Notes: a model not told the origin generated them from the letters alone. A stretch of DNA of 49,960 nt from Lachnospiraceae bacterium (GCA_021199655.1 JAJQHQ010000098.1:1-49960), one strand, 5' to 3'; positions 1 through 8,300 are shown, counted from the stretch's first letter. Numbers and translations: made by a program.

Positions 1-34
1 CGAGGGGTTGTTGGTTCGAGCCCAACTCGGGGAG
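1..34 (+). tRNA. tRNA-Asn, 3' part only (cut by the window edge)
   Basis: The window opens inside a tRNA. A T-arm (GTTGG, TTCGAGC, CCAAC, 10-26) is followed by the acceptor strand TCGGGGA (27-33) and discriminator G34. A 5' end beginning with T and a G discriminator are typical of tRNA-Asn, but the anticodon is outside the window, so the identity is inferred. No CCA is encoded. Confidence 0.7.
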
Positions 35-103
35 TTTTCTTATATACAGGAATTTTGTTAAGAGAGTATTCCTTTAGATAAGAATTGATTTTTAATATAA
101 TAT

Positions 104-175
104 GGCTCCATGGTCAAGCGGTTAAGACATCGCCCTTTCACGGCGGTAACCCGGGTTCAATTCCCGGTGGAGTCA
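104..175 (+). tRNA. tRNA-Glu (anticodon TTC)
   Basis: A complete 72-nt cloverleaf. Acceptor GGCTCCA (104-110) pairs with TGGAGTC (168-174), the discriminator is A175, the anticodon loop CCTTTCA reads TTC, and the T-arm is CCGGG/CCCGG around TTCAATT. CCA is not encoded. It is the middle gene of an Asn-Glu-Cys cluster. Confidence 0.97.
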
Positions 176-228
176 CTTTTACAGCGGCTGTCTTTGGCAG
201 CTGCATGATTTACAAAAGAATGGAATAA

Positions 229-299
229 GGTGCCATAGCCAAGCGGTAAGGCAAAGGTCTGCAACACCTCTATCGCCGGTTCAATTCCGGCTGGCACCT
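229..299 (+). tRNA. tRNA-Cys (anticodon GCA)
   Basis: A complete 71-nt cloverleaf. Acceptor GGTGCCA (229-235) pairs with TGGCACC (292-298), the discriminator is T299, and the anticodon GCA is at 261-263. The T-arm is GCCGG/CCGGC. CCA is not encoded. A strong terminator follows directly, so this is the last gene of the tRNA transcript. Confidence 0.97.
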
Positions 300-302
300 C
301 TG

Positions 303-333
303 AAGGAATCACAGTGATGTGGTTCCTTTTTTT
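303..333 (+). terminator. Rho-independent terminator of the tRNA cluster
   Basis: A ten-pair stem (AAGGAATCAC with GTGGTTCCTT, one T-G pair) closes a six-base loop and is followed by a run of T up to 333. It starts four bases after tRNA-Cys. Confidence 0.9.
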
Positions 334-460
334 GCTTTGCCTGTGGTTTTTCAGGTGCAGCTATGCTATACTGCAGTAAACTGTTACCACCGTCCGGAAG
401 TGTTGTATTTACAGGGAATGCGGACGTTAGTTTTCACGACTTGCAACACCCCATTTCAAG

Positions 461-489
461 TTGACAATCCGATAAGATTCATTTAAGAT
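461..489 (+). promoter_or_regulatory. Sigma-A promoter for the zinc-ribbon gene
   Basis: TTGACA (461-466) and TAAGAT (484-489) are separated by 17 bases. The start codon is 36 bases downstream. Confidence 0.7.
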
Positions 490-525
490 AGCGGTAATAT
501 GAATTTCTGATTAGGAGGGATAATT

Positions 526-1290
526 TTGAATATTGATGATATAACAGCAAAAGTGAGAAAAATCAGTATGGAAACAGTTGCTGAGGTTCAGAAATTGAAT
601 GATGTCAGGAACCTTAACGCACAGATCAACGCGCAGAAAAAGATGGTACAGGCGATGTACGGAGAGATAGGTAAAAAACTGTATGATCAATACAAAGAGG
701 CGCCCCTTGATGGCTTTGAATCGGATTTTCAGGCATTAAATGGCGCATTTGAGCATATAGAACAGTTGCGGGAAGAAATTCGCGCTGCAAAAGGAGTTAC
801 TCTGTGTCCGAACTGTAAGATGGAAGTTGGTGTTGATGAGCGGTTCTGTTCTAATTGTGGCAGCAAAATGCCAGAAGTGTTCCGTATTGTAGATGAGGAA
901 GCCGAAAAAAAACCGGAAAGTACAGCAGCTTCAGAAATGCCCGAAGATACTCAGGAAGATCAGCCAACAGAAATGGCTGAAAATTCGACAGGAGAGCAGA
1001 TGTCGGATACAACTGAAGATGCGGCAGAAGATCATGCACCGGATATGCTTGACGAAACGACAGAGGATCATGCACCGGATATGCTTGACGAAACGACAGA
1101 GGATCATGCACAAGAAATGCCCGAAGATAAGCCGGAAGATCAGGCTTTAGAAATGTCCGAAGATAAGCCGGAAGAGCAGGCATCAGAAATGCCCGAAGAC
1201 AAGCAGGAAGAGCAGGCATCAGAAATGCCCGAAGATATGCGGGAAGAGCGGACGTCGGACGCAGAGGAGAATTCAGAGGTAACTGCCTGA
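526..1290 (+). CDS. Zinc-ribbon protein with an acidic 12-residue repeat tail
   Basis: The 254-residue product has three parts. Residues 1-85 look helical and coiled-coil-like. Residues about 89-114 hold a zinc ribbon with two CxxC knuckles (CPNC, CSNC), presumably binding one Zn. The rest, from about 133, is a very acidic tail made of nine 12-residue repeats with the pattern E-M-P-E-D. The start is TTG at 526 because AGGAGG (513-518) lies seven bases upstream and a good promoter is at 461. There is no signal peptide or membrane segment. Similar zinc-ribbon proteins of unknown function are common in Lachnospiraceae; no enzymatic role can be read. The exact 36-bp periodicity means copy number probably differs between strains. 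Confidence 0.8.
   Translation: MNIDDITAKVRKISMETVAEVQKLNDVRNLNAQINAQKKMVQAMYGEIGKKLYDQYKEAPLDGFESDFQALNGAFEHIEQLREEIRAAKGVTLCPNCKMEVGVDERFCSNCGSKMPEVFRIVDEEAEKKPESTAASEMPEDTQEDQPTEMAENSTGEQMSDTTEDAAEDHAPDMLDETTEDHAPDMLDETTEDHAQEMPEDKPEDQALEMSEDKPEEQASEMPEDKQEEQASEMPEDMREERTSDAEENSEVTA
922..1245 (+). repeat. In-frame 36-bp tandem repeat, nine units
   Basis: Units begin at 922, 958, 994, 1030, 1066, 1102, 1138, 1174 and 1210. The units at 1030 and 1066 are identical; the others differ by point changes. The period is a multiple of three, so unit gain or loss leaves the zinc-ribbon gene in frame. Confidence 0.92.
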
Positions 1291-1329
1291 TATTTTAAAA
1301 ATTTTTTGATCATAAGGGGAACATAAATT

Positions 1330-2301
1330 ATGGAGGCTGTGTTTGAAAAGGAGGAAATGAATGAGCTGGTCGGGGATATTCTGGACAGCTATCAGAAATA
1401 TTCGAAGACATGCAGTATTGACATGGATAATCGCCTGAACAGGACGGAAATCATAGCAATTCTGGAGGAGATCCGATGCCTGGTATTTCCGGGATTTTTT
1501 GAGATGAAGAATCTGAATCGCGACGCAATCGGATACCATGTCGGAGAACTGTTAGAGGACGTACAGTATCGTCTGAGAAAGCAGGTCGCCAGAGCACTTT
1601 ACCATTCAGCTGATGCACCCCGGTGCGCGAAACAGGCGCAGGAGCGGGCAGGGGAGATTGTGAGGAGCTTCTTGCAGACGATTCCAACGCTGCGGGCTGT
1701 TCTGGATACGGATGTGCAGGCAGCGTATGACGGAGACCCTGCAGCGTTTAATACGGACGAGGTGATTCTGTCGTATCCGGGCGTTTTTGCAATCACGGTG
1801 AACCGGGTTGCGCACGAGCTTCATAAGCTGGGGGTTCCGCTGATTCCGCGTATGATGACGGAACATGCCCACAATCTGACAGGAATTGATATCCATCCGG
1901 GTGCGACGATCGGCAAATATTTCTTTATTGACCATGGCACCGGCGTTGTAGTTGGTGAGACGACTGAGATTGGCGATCGTGTAAAGATATACCAGGGTGT
2001 CACGCTGGGTGCGCTTTCCACAAGAGGAGGGCAAAGCCTTCGCAATAAAAAACGTCACCCGACGCTGGAAGATGATGTGACCGTCTACTCGGGAGCTTCT
2101 ATTCTTGGCGGTGAGACAGTGATCGGTACAGGCGCGATTATTGGCTCAAATGCGTTTATTACATCTTCGGTACCGCCAAGAACAAGAGTGAGTATAAAGA
2201 ACCCGGAACTTCAGTTCAAGGGACGTGTGAATATGACGGAACTGGGACAGGAAGGCTTCTGGAAGAATAAGGCTGATATGGCGCCGGATTGCGAAGGATG
2301 A
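1330..2301 (+). CDS. cysE: Serine O-acetyltransferase
   Basis: This cytosolic enzyme makes O-acetylserine from serine and acetyl-CoA, the first step of cysteine synthesis. The 323-residue product has a helical N-terminal half (to about 160) followed by a left-handed beta-helix of hexapeptide repeats. DIHPGA (about 187-192) and DHGTG (201-205) carry the Asp and His expected of the catalytic dyad, and VVVGETTEIGD is the family signature. It is longer than the E. coli enzyme (273 residues) because of the N-terminal extension. The start at 1330 follows an AGGGGA site. A weak hairpin (AACTC/GAGTT, 2317-2330) with a short T run follows the stop. No cysteine synthase lies next to it. Confidence 0.93.
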   Translation: MEAVFEKEEMNELVGDILDSYQKYSKTCSIDMDNRLNRTEIIAILEEIRCLVFPGFFEMKNLNRDAIGYHVGELLEDVQYRLRKQVARALYHSADAPRCAKQAQERAGEIVRSFLQTIPTLRAVLDTDVQAAYDGDPAAFNTDEVILSYPGVFAITVNRVAHELHKLGVPLIPRMMTEHAHNLTGIDIHPGATIGKYFFIDHGTGVVVGETTEIGDRVKIYQGVTLGALSTRGGQSLRNKKRHPTLEDDVTVYSGASILGGETVIGTGAIIGSNAFITSSVPPRTRVSIKNPELQFKGRVNMTELGQEGFWKNKADMAPDCEG

Positions 2302-2379
2302 AAATTCTGGTATCAGAACTCTTTTGAGTTTTTGTTACGGAGCATGTGACACGGATATCGTTGATAAGGAGGCACTTTC

Positions 2380-2550
2380 ATGGAAAAAGATCTGGAGAAA
2401 AAAGAACAGAGGAACTCAGTGTAGGAAAAGGCTTCTGCCGGAAGCGCGGATCAGAAGCCAAAAGAAAGCATCAGCGAGACCTGGGCAGAGGATACGATTG
2501 CTGATCTGGATGATTATATCGAATCACAGGGCATTTATCTTCGCCAGTGA
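2380..2550 (+). pseudogene. Small acidic-protein gene interrupted by an in-frame TAG
   Basis: A perfect AAGGAGG (2366-2372) lies seven bases before ATG 2380, but codon 15 is TAG (2422-2424). The same frame then stays open for 41 more codons to TGA at 2548-2550 and keeps a protein-like, acidic composition (ending DDYIESQGIYLRQ). Reading TAG as a single-base change from CAG gives a 56-residue protein. Either the gene has a nonsense mutation, only a 14-residue peptide is made, or the base is a sequencing error. I do not recognise the family. It follows cysE by 78 bases on the same strand. A longer overlapping open frame starting at 2324 has no ribosome site and is probably spurious. Confidence 0.55.
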
Positions 2551-2577
2551 CGAGACACATTACCCTGTCTCCGGTGC

Positions 2578-3525
2578 TCACAGGAGCCTTTCAGCTGCGA
2601 AAATAAAGGCCGGAATGGTAACCAGTGAGCAGAGCGTTGAAAATGCGTATATCTCGGAAGAATATGCGTAATTTTTGCGGTACTTTAATGCGAAAGCGGT
2701 ACCGGTCGCTGCACATGGGCAGGCGGAAGCAACCAGAATGGTGTAGGCCACGGTGGAATCAGCTTTTACAAGAAGCAGGATAATAAAGACGATGGCCGGC
2801 ATGAGAAACAGTTTTGCGAAAGTCACCAGATAAATCCTGCGATTTTTCAGAAGCTCTGAAATATTGGTCTGTGCAACGGATACCCCGGCGATAATCATGG
2901 CGAGCGGGGTATTCATATTTCCAATGCAGTTCAGTGTGTCTGTGAGGACAGCCGGAAACTTTATCTGCAGCGCAAAGAAAGTCAGCCCGATCACACAGGC
3001 GAAGATCATGGGCGTACATAAATTTTTGAGCAGGGTCTTTAAGGATGCGGCTAAGCCTGCGTGCTGCTGATTAGAAGTGTCATGCGTCATCAGCCCGAGA
3101 CCGTGCGTCCAGGAAAAGACATTGAAGACCGTCATGTAGGCGGTCAGATACAGGACGCCTTCGCTGCCCAGAATACTCTGTACCAGCGGAATTCCGAAAA
3201 AACCGCAGTTGGAATAAATGACAGCAAAGCGCTCAATAGCGAAATCGTCGTTGCCGTCTTTTTTGATCAAAAGGTTGGAAACCGGAATCATCAGAAGGTG
3301 CGTCACGACAGCGAGTGCGAATGAGATCAGAAGTCCGGTCACAAGCTCCGGCTCATAGTCGGCCTGCATGGCCATCAGGGTAACGATTGGATTAACAACC
3401 AGAAGAAGCAGGTTGGCAAGTCCCTGATTGGCGTGATCGTCAATGAGATTCAGGCGGCTGCATAGAATTCCAACAAAAAGTATCAGAAGCATTTTTATAA
3501 TTTGAGTAATAATAATAGAGAACAT
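2578..3525 (-). CDS. AEC (auxin efflux carrier) family permease
   Basis: The 315-residue integral membrane protein shows about ten hydrophobic segments. It has the AEC hallmarks: an N-terminal half with NLLLLVVNPIVTLMAM and a central YSNCGFFGIPLVQSILG motif, with a second repeat half toward the C-terminus containing NMNTPLAMIIAGVSVA. Family members export or exchange small organic acids such as malate, but the substrate cannot be told from sequence. It is transcribed away from maf from a promoter at 3601-3630 and converges on the cysE region. It appears monocistronic. Confidence 0.9.
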   Translation of the reverse strand: MFSIIITQIIKMLLILFVGILCSRLNLIDDHANQGLANLLLLVVNPIVTLMAMQADYEPELVTGLLISFALAVVTHLLMIPVSNLLIKKDGNDDFAIERFAVIYSNCGFFGIPLVQSILGSEGVLYLTAYMTVFNVFSWTHGLGLMTHDTSNQQHAGLAASLKTLLKNLCTPMIFACVIGLTFFALQIKFPAVLTDTLNCIGNMNTPLAMIIAGVSVAQTNISELLKNRRIYLVTFAKLFLMPAIVFIILLLVKADSTVAYTILVASACPCAATGTAFALKYRKNYAYSSEIYAFSTLCSLVTIPAFIFAAERLL

Positions 3526-3600
3526 GCAATACCCCTTTCCGGTTGAGCAAAGTGCGCAGCAATACCGAATTAGTTGTGCTTTTTATCGCGCACAAAAAAC

Positions 3601-3630
3601 AGAATACACCATAATGGGGATTTCAGTCAA
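3601..3630 (-). promoter_or_regulatory. Promoter of the AEC permease gene
   Basis: On the minus strand TTGACT (3630-3625) and TATTCT (3606-3601) are separated by 18 bases, about 76 bases upstream of the start codon. Confidence 0.55.
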
Positions 3631-3680
3631 GAGGCGTGAAGAGGGAAATTGAATGTCGAAAATATGGGGGGGTACATATC

Positions 3681-3785
3681 ATACAGGCATACGGATAATA
3701 CAGAAGTACAGAAATACAGGTATACAGGCATACGGATAATACAGAAATACGGGTATACAGGAATACGGATAATAGGGAAATAAAG
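3681..3785 (+). repeat. Imperfect 33-40-bp tandem repeat upstream of maf
   Basis: Three degenerate copies built from TACAGG, TACGGATAATA and AGAAATAC start near 3682, 3721 and 3754. They fill the middle of the 323-base gap between the divergent AEC and maf genes; the rest of that gap holds only the AEC promoter. No function is apparent. Confidence 0.8.
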
Positions 3786-3848
3786 AAGATACATGCAGAT
3801 GAAATTCAGACAAGTGACAAACAGAGGAACAGGAGGAAATTACAGAAT

Positions 3849-4460
3849 ATGAAACGGGTAATTCTCGCGTCAGGCTCTCCAAGAAGGAAGGAGCTGCTGG
3901 CACAGACCGGTATTGAATTTGAAGTAATACCGGGTGAAGTTGACGAAGATGCTGTAGTAAAAACGCTGGAGGATAAAACCAGCCCTTCAGGTACGGAGGA
4001 CGCATATCCGGCCAGAGTGGTCAAAGCTCTGTCCTGTAGCAAGGCAGAGGCGGTCGCTGAACAGATTCCCGAGGGGATCGTGATCGGTTCGGATACGATC
4101 GTCTGGGATGACAGAATATTGGGCAAACCAAAGGACCGGGCGGATGCGTATCAGATGCTTCGCCGCCTGCAGGGAAGAGTACATTCAGTATATACCGGCG
4201 TGACAGTTTTAGTGAAGACTGCGGACGATGCGGAAGATAAAAGACATACTTTTTTCTGCGAGACGAAGGTGGAAGTCTATCCGATGACAGAACAGGAAAC
4301 CGAAGACTATCTGGATACGGGTGAAGCAATGGATAAAGCCGGGGCTTACGGCATTCAGGGAAAATTCGGCCTCTGGGTGAAACGCATTGACGGTGACTAC
4401 AACAGTGTTGTCGGACTGCCGCTCTCTGCGCTCTGGCAGGTTCTGAAGGAATATGTCTGA
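3849..4460 (+). CDS. maf: Maf family nucleotide pyrophosphatase
   Basis: Maf proteins hydrolyse non-canonical or pyrimidine nucleoside triphosphates to monophosphate and pyrophosphate, and are linked to septum-formation control. The 203-residue length is usual. Hallmarks are the N-terminal LASGSPRRKELL (6-17), GSDTIVWDD (about 79-87) containing the catalytic Asp, LGKPKD, and a C-terminal KAGAYGIQG with GDYNSVVGLP. The AGGAGG site lies about 13 bases before the ATG, a rather long spacing. A short hairpin (CCCG/CGGG) follows the stop, before the convergent gene. Confidence 0.95.
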   Translation: MKRVILASGSPRRKELLAQTGIEFEVIPGEVDEDAVVKTLEDKTSPSGTEDAYPARVVKALSCSKAEAVAEQIPEGIVIGSDTIVWDDRILGKPKDRADAYQMLRRLQGRVHSVYTGVTVLVKTADDAEDKRHTFFCETKVEVYPMTEQETEDYLDTGEAMDKAGAYGIQGKFGLWVKRIDGDYNSVVGLPLSALWQVLKEYV

Positions 4461-4478
4461 GCCCGGAAACGGGTTTAT

Positions 4479-5393
4479 TCAGGAGTCAATTCGATATATT
4501 TCATAATCACCGGCAGAACCGATCAGTGAACATCCGGCTTCTTCATAAAATGAGCCCATTCCGTCATCACTGTGCATGATGATATAGTTGACATTGTATG
4601 CCTGACATGCTGTCCGAAAAGCGTCTGTATCCACCTCAAGATGGAACCGTGATACAAGCGTCATCAGGTAAAGCCAGGCGCGGGACTGGATCACCTGTTT
4701 CACGGTTTTCTGAATGGCTTCCTCATCAGATATTTTTGGACTGTAAGAAAGAAGTTCATGCCGATCTAACGCCCCGCTGATGGAGGCATCGTATACCCGC
4801 AGTTCAAGAAGCGAGGTATCAGAATAAAGGACCACAGTATCCAGACCGGTCTCGTCGGAATCTTCATTCAGGATATCGGCGATCTCAGGAATGACATCGT
4901 CTACTTTGTAAATATTGTGAGATATTTGCATATGCGGGATGACCGAATTACCAAAAATCATGACAGCAGCGATGATACTGATGAATAAGGCGGCCCGACA
5001 GGCAAAACTTACGTTTTTTTGACGTAAGACAGATGCCGGTGGGGTTATCAGCATGCCCTTATCTTTATGCGGCGTAATAGTCAAAATGCATGTAAAGACG
5101 TAGGCGAGTACCAGATTGATAGGCAGCAGCCAGAAAATACGCCGAATCCGGTTAGTCAGACCAACCAGTTCAGAGAATGGTACGATGACGAACGGATTGA
5201 AAATGGTCAGGCACATGAAGACGAACGGCCAGCCAAATGCGGCATTCAGGAATTTTTTCCGGAAGAAAAAAAATACCAGAATACAAATCAGATAGAGAAG
5301 CGCGAATTCTTTGATCCCGCTTATGGAACTTAAAAATGCTTCTGCTAAAAACTGAACATTTGATAATTGAAAAATAGAATTCACCTGAAGCAC
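4479..5393 (-). CDS. C-terminal part of a DUF6077-like membrane protein, split by a stop
   Basis: The 304-residue open frame has about four membrane segments, then an extracytoplasmic C-terminal domain of roughly 150 residues. It starts at GTG 5393 and lies in exactly the same frame as the upstream fragment (5466-6539), from which it is separated by one TGA and 23 open codons. It is best read as the second part of one gene of about 686 codons. A weak GAAAGG precedes the GTG, so independent translation is possible but unproven. The family function is unknown; members resemble polytopic surface-glycan proteins. Confidence 0.6.
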   Translation of the reverse strand: MLQVNSIFQLSNVQFLAEAFLSSISGIKEFALLYLICILVFFFFRKKFLNAAFGWPFVFMCLTIFNPFVIVPFSELVGLTNRIRRIFWLLPINLVLAYVFTCILTITPHKDKGMLITPPASVLRQKNVSFACRAALFISIIAAVMIFGNSVIPHMQISHNIYKVDDVIPEIADILNEDSDETGLDTVVLYSDTSLLELRVYDASISGALDRHELLSYSPKISDEEAIQKTVKQVIQSRAWLYLMTLVSRFHLEVDTDAFRTACQAYNVNYIIMHSDDGMGSFYEEAGCSLIGSAGDYEIYRIDS

Positions 5394-5465
5394 CAGCCTT
5401 TCTGCGTGTAGAGTGAAGTCTGGCTGGAATCGCCGGGAAGACGATTCCAGCGGTATGAAAAAATA

Positions 5466-5468
5466 TCA
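5466..5468 (-). other. In-frame TGA splitting a membrane-protein gene
   Basis: The codon is TGA on the minus strand. Upstream the frame codes for 357 residues ending FIYTSA; downstream it stays open through YFFIPLESS and into the 304-residue fragment. A single change from TGG would restore one protein. Confidence 0.75.
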
Positions 5469-6539
5469 GGCAGAGGTATAAATAAATAATCTGTTTTTGG
5501 TAAGCAAATATGCCGCTGCCATCAGGATACAGGGAAGCAGAAGAATCAGCAGGCGCCGGAAAATGGAAAGCTTTTTTTCCCGGATGAAAAGCGGCAGATA
5601 AAAGGCGCTGATCTCAAACGGAATCATATAAATGGCGGACATATTCAGACCGAACGAGCCGAGGATCACAAGAAACGAACAGGCCCACCAGGAGCGTGGC
5701 AGATATTCGCTGATGGTTTTTAAAAAGAAAAGCAGCAGCGACGGGATGATCAGTACCGCCAGGATCGTTTTCCCTTCCGAAGGCCGCAACAGCAGGAATT
5801 CTGCAGCTGTATACAGATTAAAGCTGAAAAAATTCAGCAGCGTCAGAAAGCCGTTCATAAGCAGACTTTTCGCCCGGTTTCCATGAAAAAGAACAAGACC
5901 GAGCTCCCACGCGATCAGATTGTATAGAATAATGACTATGGAGGCCATTACGGTACGATTTTCGACCAGCGGATGCAGACCGAAAATCTGACACATGACA
6001 GCCGTGTGATTCTGATAGGTTTCCAGAAGGTATTCTGGATCCAGCTTTTCCAGAATCCTTCCCGTATAGGGATCATACTGGCTGATCGTATCTGTATACA
6101 AAGAGGTCGCGGAATCGCCGATATAATAGGACTGATCCCACAGTGCGTAGGTTTCCCGGTTCAGATTGACAATGATAAGCTGCGTGAGTACCAGAAGCAA
6201 AAACAGAAAAAAAACTGTTTTTTGTTTTCCACGGAACACCTCTCTGCCAGAGGAGAGCTTCTGCTTTCGGCCTTTTCGGAAAAAAAACAGAGAAAGCGCT
6301 GTAAGGAGAAGAAGCACACCCGCCCAGATGCGGGAAAGTGTGGAGAGCGGCTGCAATGTCACTTTTAACGGTATGGTGATCACGGAAAACAGGAAAAAAT
6401 AACAGAAAAATCCGATGATGATCTTGAGCGGCCGCGAACCGGAAATCGCAGGAATCCGTTTCGCGGCAAGTGAACCAAACATATAATAAAAGCACAGATA
6501 GAGCAAAATCAGCCCTGCACAGCATATATACTGAAACAT
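5466..6539 (-). CDS. N-terminal part of a DUF6077-like membrane protein, ended early
   Basis: The 357-residue frame has about nine hydrophobic segments and a conserved-looking extracytoplasmic stretch (WDQSYYIGDSATSLYTD, then QYDPYTG) that I associate with DUF6077. It ends at TGA 5466-5468 in the middle of the expected family length. The same frame continues downstream into the 304-residue fragment, so the native gene probably spans 4479-6539. Family assignment is from memory of the motif. The 291 bases between this gene and htrA (6540-6830) are AT-rich and show no clear promoter pair. Confidence 0.65.
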   Translation of the reverse strand: MFQYICCAGLILLYLCFYYMFGSLAAKRIPAISGSRPLKIIIGFFCYFFLFSVITIPLKVTLQPLSTLSRIWAGVLLLLTALSLFFFRKGRKQKLSSGREVFRGKQKTVFFLFLLLVLTQLIIVNLNRETYALWDQSYYIGDSATSLYTDTISQYDPYTGRILEKLDPEYLLETYQNHTAVMCQIFGLHPLVENRTVMASIVIILYNLIAWELGLVLFHGNRAKSLLMNGFLTLLNFFSFNLYTAAEFLLLRPSEGKTILAVLIIPSLLLFFLKTISEYLPRSWWACSFLVILGSFGLNMSAIYMIPFEISAFYLPLFIREKKLSIFRRLLILLLPCILMAAAYLLTKNRLFIYTSA

Positions 6540-6830
6540 CTTCAGGCTCCTTTATGGCATCTCTTAAACGAGTTTCTTCTTAAAATATGAATAGTGACAG
6601 CATAGCAATTTTCAGTGGAAAAATCAAGACAGAATAATCGGACATGATTTCTGCGTTCACAGAATAGACACAATTTTGTCATATAAGAACCACATATTCA
6701 ACACAAATCGGTCAAACCGGGAAATTATACTACAGCCATGATAAACAAGACGGCTGCAGATTAAAAATAAAATCAGTTTGCAGTAGTCTGAATCATACAT
6801 TATCATCATATTACGAAAAGAGGGATTGCT

Positions 6831-8123
6831 ATGAAGAACAAAAATGTTATTTCAGCAGTATTGGCAGGAGTATTGACAGTAGGAGCAGTCGCTGGACTGA
6901 CCGGATTTACTTCGAAAGACACAGAGGTAGCGACGACATTTGCATCAGAGTCGGAGGCTGGCGACACGGTTACGCTGACGACAGTATCGGATGACAGCGT
7001 GACAGAGGAGAGCACAACAAACGACAGCTCCTCTTCGACACTGACCGTCGCGGAGGTGGCGGCAAAAGCGCTTCCGTCGGTGGTAACGATCACGAACACA
7101 TCCGTGACAGAACTGGAAAGCATGTATGGTAATTATGGTTATTATTTCGGATATGGCTACGGCAGTGACGAAGGCACCACCACTTATGAGACCGTGAGTG
7201 TCGGTTCCGGTATCATCATCGGTGAGAACGATACGGAGCTGTTGATCCTGACCAACTACCATGTGGTAGAGGACGCGACGGAACTTTCCGTAGGATTTAT
7301 CAGCGACGATGAGGAAGAGGCTGAGGCGGTCGAGGCGGTGATCAAAGGCACGGATGCGTCAATCGATATCGCGGTAGTTGCGGTGCAGCTGGAAGATATT
7401 TCAGATGAGACAATGTCTGAGATCGCGATCGCGGAAATTGGCAGTTCCGATAACCTGCAGCTTGGTGAGCAGGTTGTGGCAATCGGCAACGCGCTTGGTT
7501 ATGGGCAGTCTGTGACGACCGGTATTGTCAGTGCCCTGAACCGTACGGTTGAGCTTGATACGTATACCGCAGAAATGATTCAGACAGACGCGGCGATCAA
7601 CGCCGGCAACAGCGGCGGCCCGCTGCTCGACATGAACGGCCGTGTGGTCGGTATCAATTCCGCGAAAGCATCCGCAACCGGTGTAGAGGGCATGGGTTAT
7701 GCGATTCCGATCTCAGATGTGGTATCGATCATCGAGGATCTGATGAACAAGCAGACCAGAACGGAGACAGTCAGCGAGGAAGAGAGCGCGTATATCGGCA
7801 TTACGGGACAGGAGGTTTCCTCTGAGATGTCCAGTGTGTATGGGATTCCGGAAGGCATCTACATCACTGAGGTGGCTGAGGACAGCCCGGCAGCGGCAGC
7901 GGGACTGCAGGCAGGCTATATCATTACGAAATTTGACAGCACGAGTGTAAGCTCCATGACGGATCTCAAGAACCTGCTGGCGTATTATGCAGGAGGCGAG
8001 ACGGTATCGATTGTGGTAAGCTATCAGTCAAATGGCGAATACATTGAGGAGACCATTGACCTGACGCTGGGACTGCTGTCGGATTATCAGACGGAAACCG
8101 AAGGCAGAACGGTAAATGAGTAA
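6831..8123 (+). CDS. htrA: HtrA/DegP-like serine protease with a PDZ domain
   Basis: A membrane-anchored envelope quality-control protease of 430 residues. Residues 5-27 form an uncleaved-looking signal anchor, followed by a Thr/Ser/acidic linker to about 70. The trypsin-like domain carries the full triad: His144 (TNYHVV), Asp179 (SIDIAV) and Ser261 (GNSGGP). A single PDZ domain occupies about 320-412. A Tyr/Gly-rich loop (100-111) is unusual. AAGAGGG precedes the ATG. The gene stands alone; a promoter and terminator follow before gdhA. Confidence 0.93.
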   Translation: MKNKNVISAVLAGVLTVGAVAGLTGFTSKDTEVATTFASESEAGDTVTLTTVSDDSVTEESTTNDSSSSTLTVAEVAAKALPSVVTITNTSVTELESMYGNYGYYFGYGYGSDEGTTTYETVSVGSGIIIGENDTELLILTNYHVVEDATELSVGFISDDEEEAEAVEAVIKGTDASIDIAVVAVQLEDISDETMSEIAIAEIGSSDNLQLGEQVVAIGNALGYGQSVTTGIVSALNRTVELDTYTAEMIQTDAAINAGNSGGPLLDMNGRVVGINSAKASATGVEGMGYAIPISDVVSIIEDLMNKQTRTETVSEEESAYIGITGQEVSSEMSSVYGIPEGIYITEVAEDSPAAAAGLQAGYIITKFDSTSVSSMTDLKNLLAYYAGGETVSIVVSYQSNGEYIEETIDLTLGLLSDYQTETEGRTVNE

Positions 8124-8209
8124 TAGCGGCCAGCTGCGATAAGCTTCGCAAAAGGACGATGCTATGGTAAAAAATGTTGAATAAATATGCATTTACCGAT
8201 GAAAATGGA

Positions 8210-8238
8210 TTGCAAATCAAAAATCATGCGTGTATAAT
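8210..8238 (+). promoter_or_regulatory. Promoter upstream of gdhA
   Basis: TTGCAA (8210-8215) and a perfect TATAAT (8233-8238) are separated by 17 bases. Transcription would begin near 8245, giving a leader of about 207 bases before the gdhA start. A terminator-like hairpin lies only about 26 bases inside that leader. Confidence 0.65.
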
Positions 8239-8270
8239 AAAGCCGCATGTGTGCGACGGAGCAGACAAAA

Positions 8271-8300
8271 AATACCCGTGGCTTGTGCCACGGGTATTTT
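8271..8300 (+). terminator. Strong hairpin with T run inside the gdhA leader
   Basis: A perfect 12-pair stem (AATACCCGTGGC, 8271-8282, with 8287-8298) closes a four-base loop, with A residues before and TTTT after. It could end the htrA transcript, but it also lies just downstream of the 8210 promoter and so could attenuate gdhA. Confidence 0.8.

Noticed and set aside
2324-2671. 115-residue open frame downstream of cysE
   Set aside because: It has no ribosome site, overlaps the better-supported small gene in another frame and runs into the AEC gene on the other strand.
3681-3785. CRISPR-like array
   Set aside because: The repeats are degenerate, contiguous and without unique spacers.
2422-5468. 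Alternative genetic code because of two in-frame stops
   Set aside because: One is TAG and the other TGA, and TAA, TAG and TGA all end intact genes elsewhere in the window.
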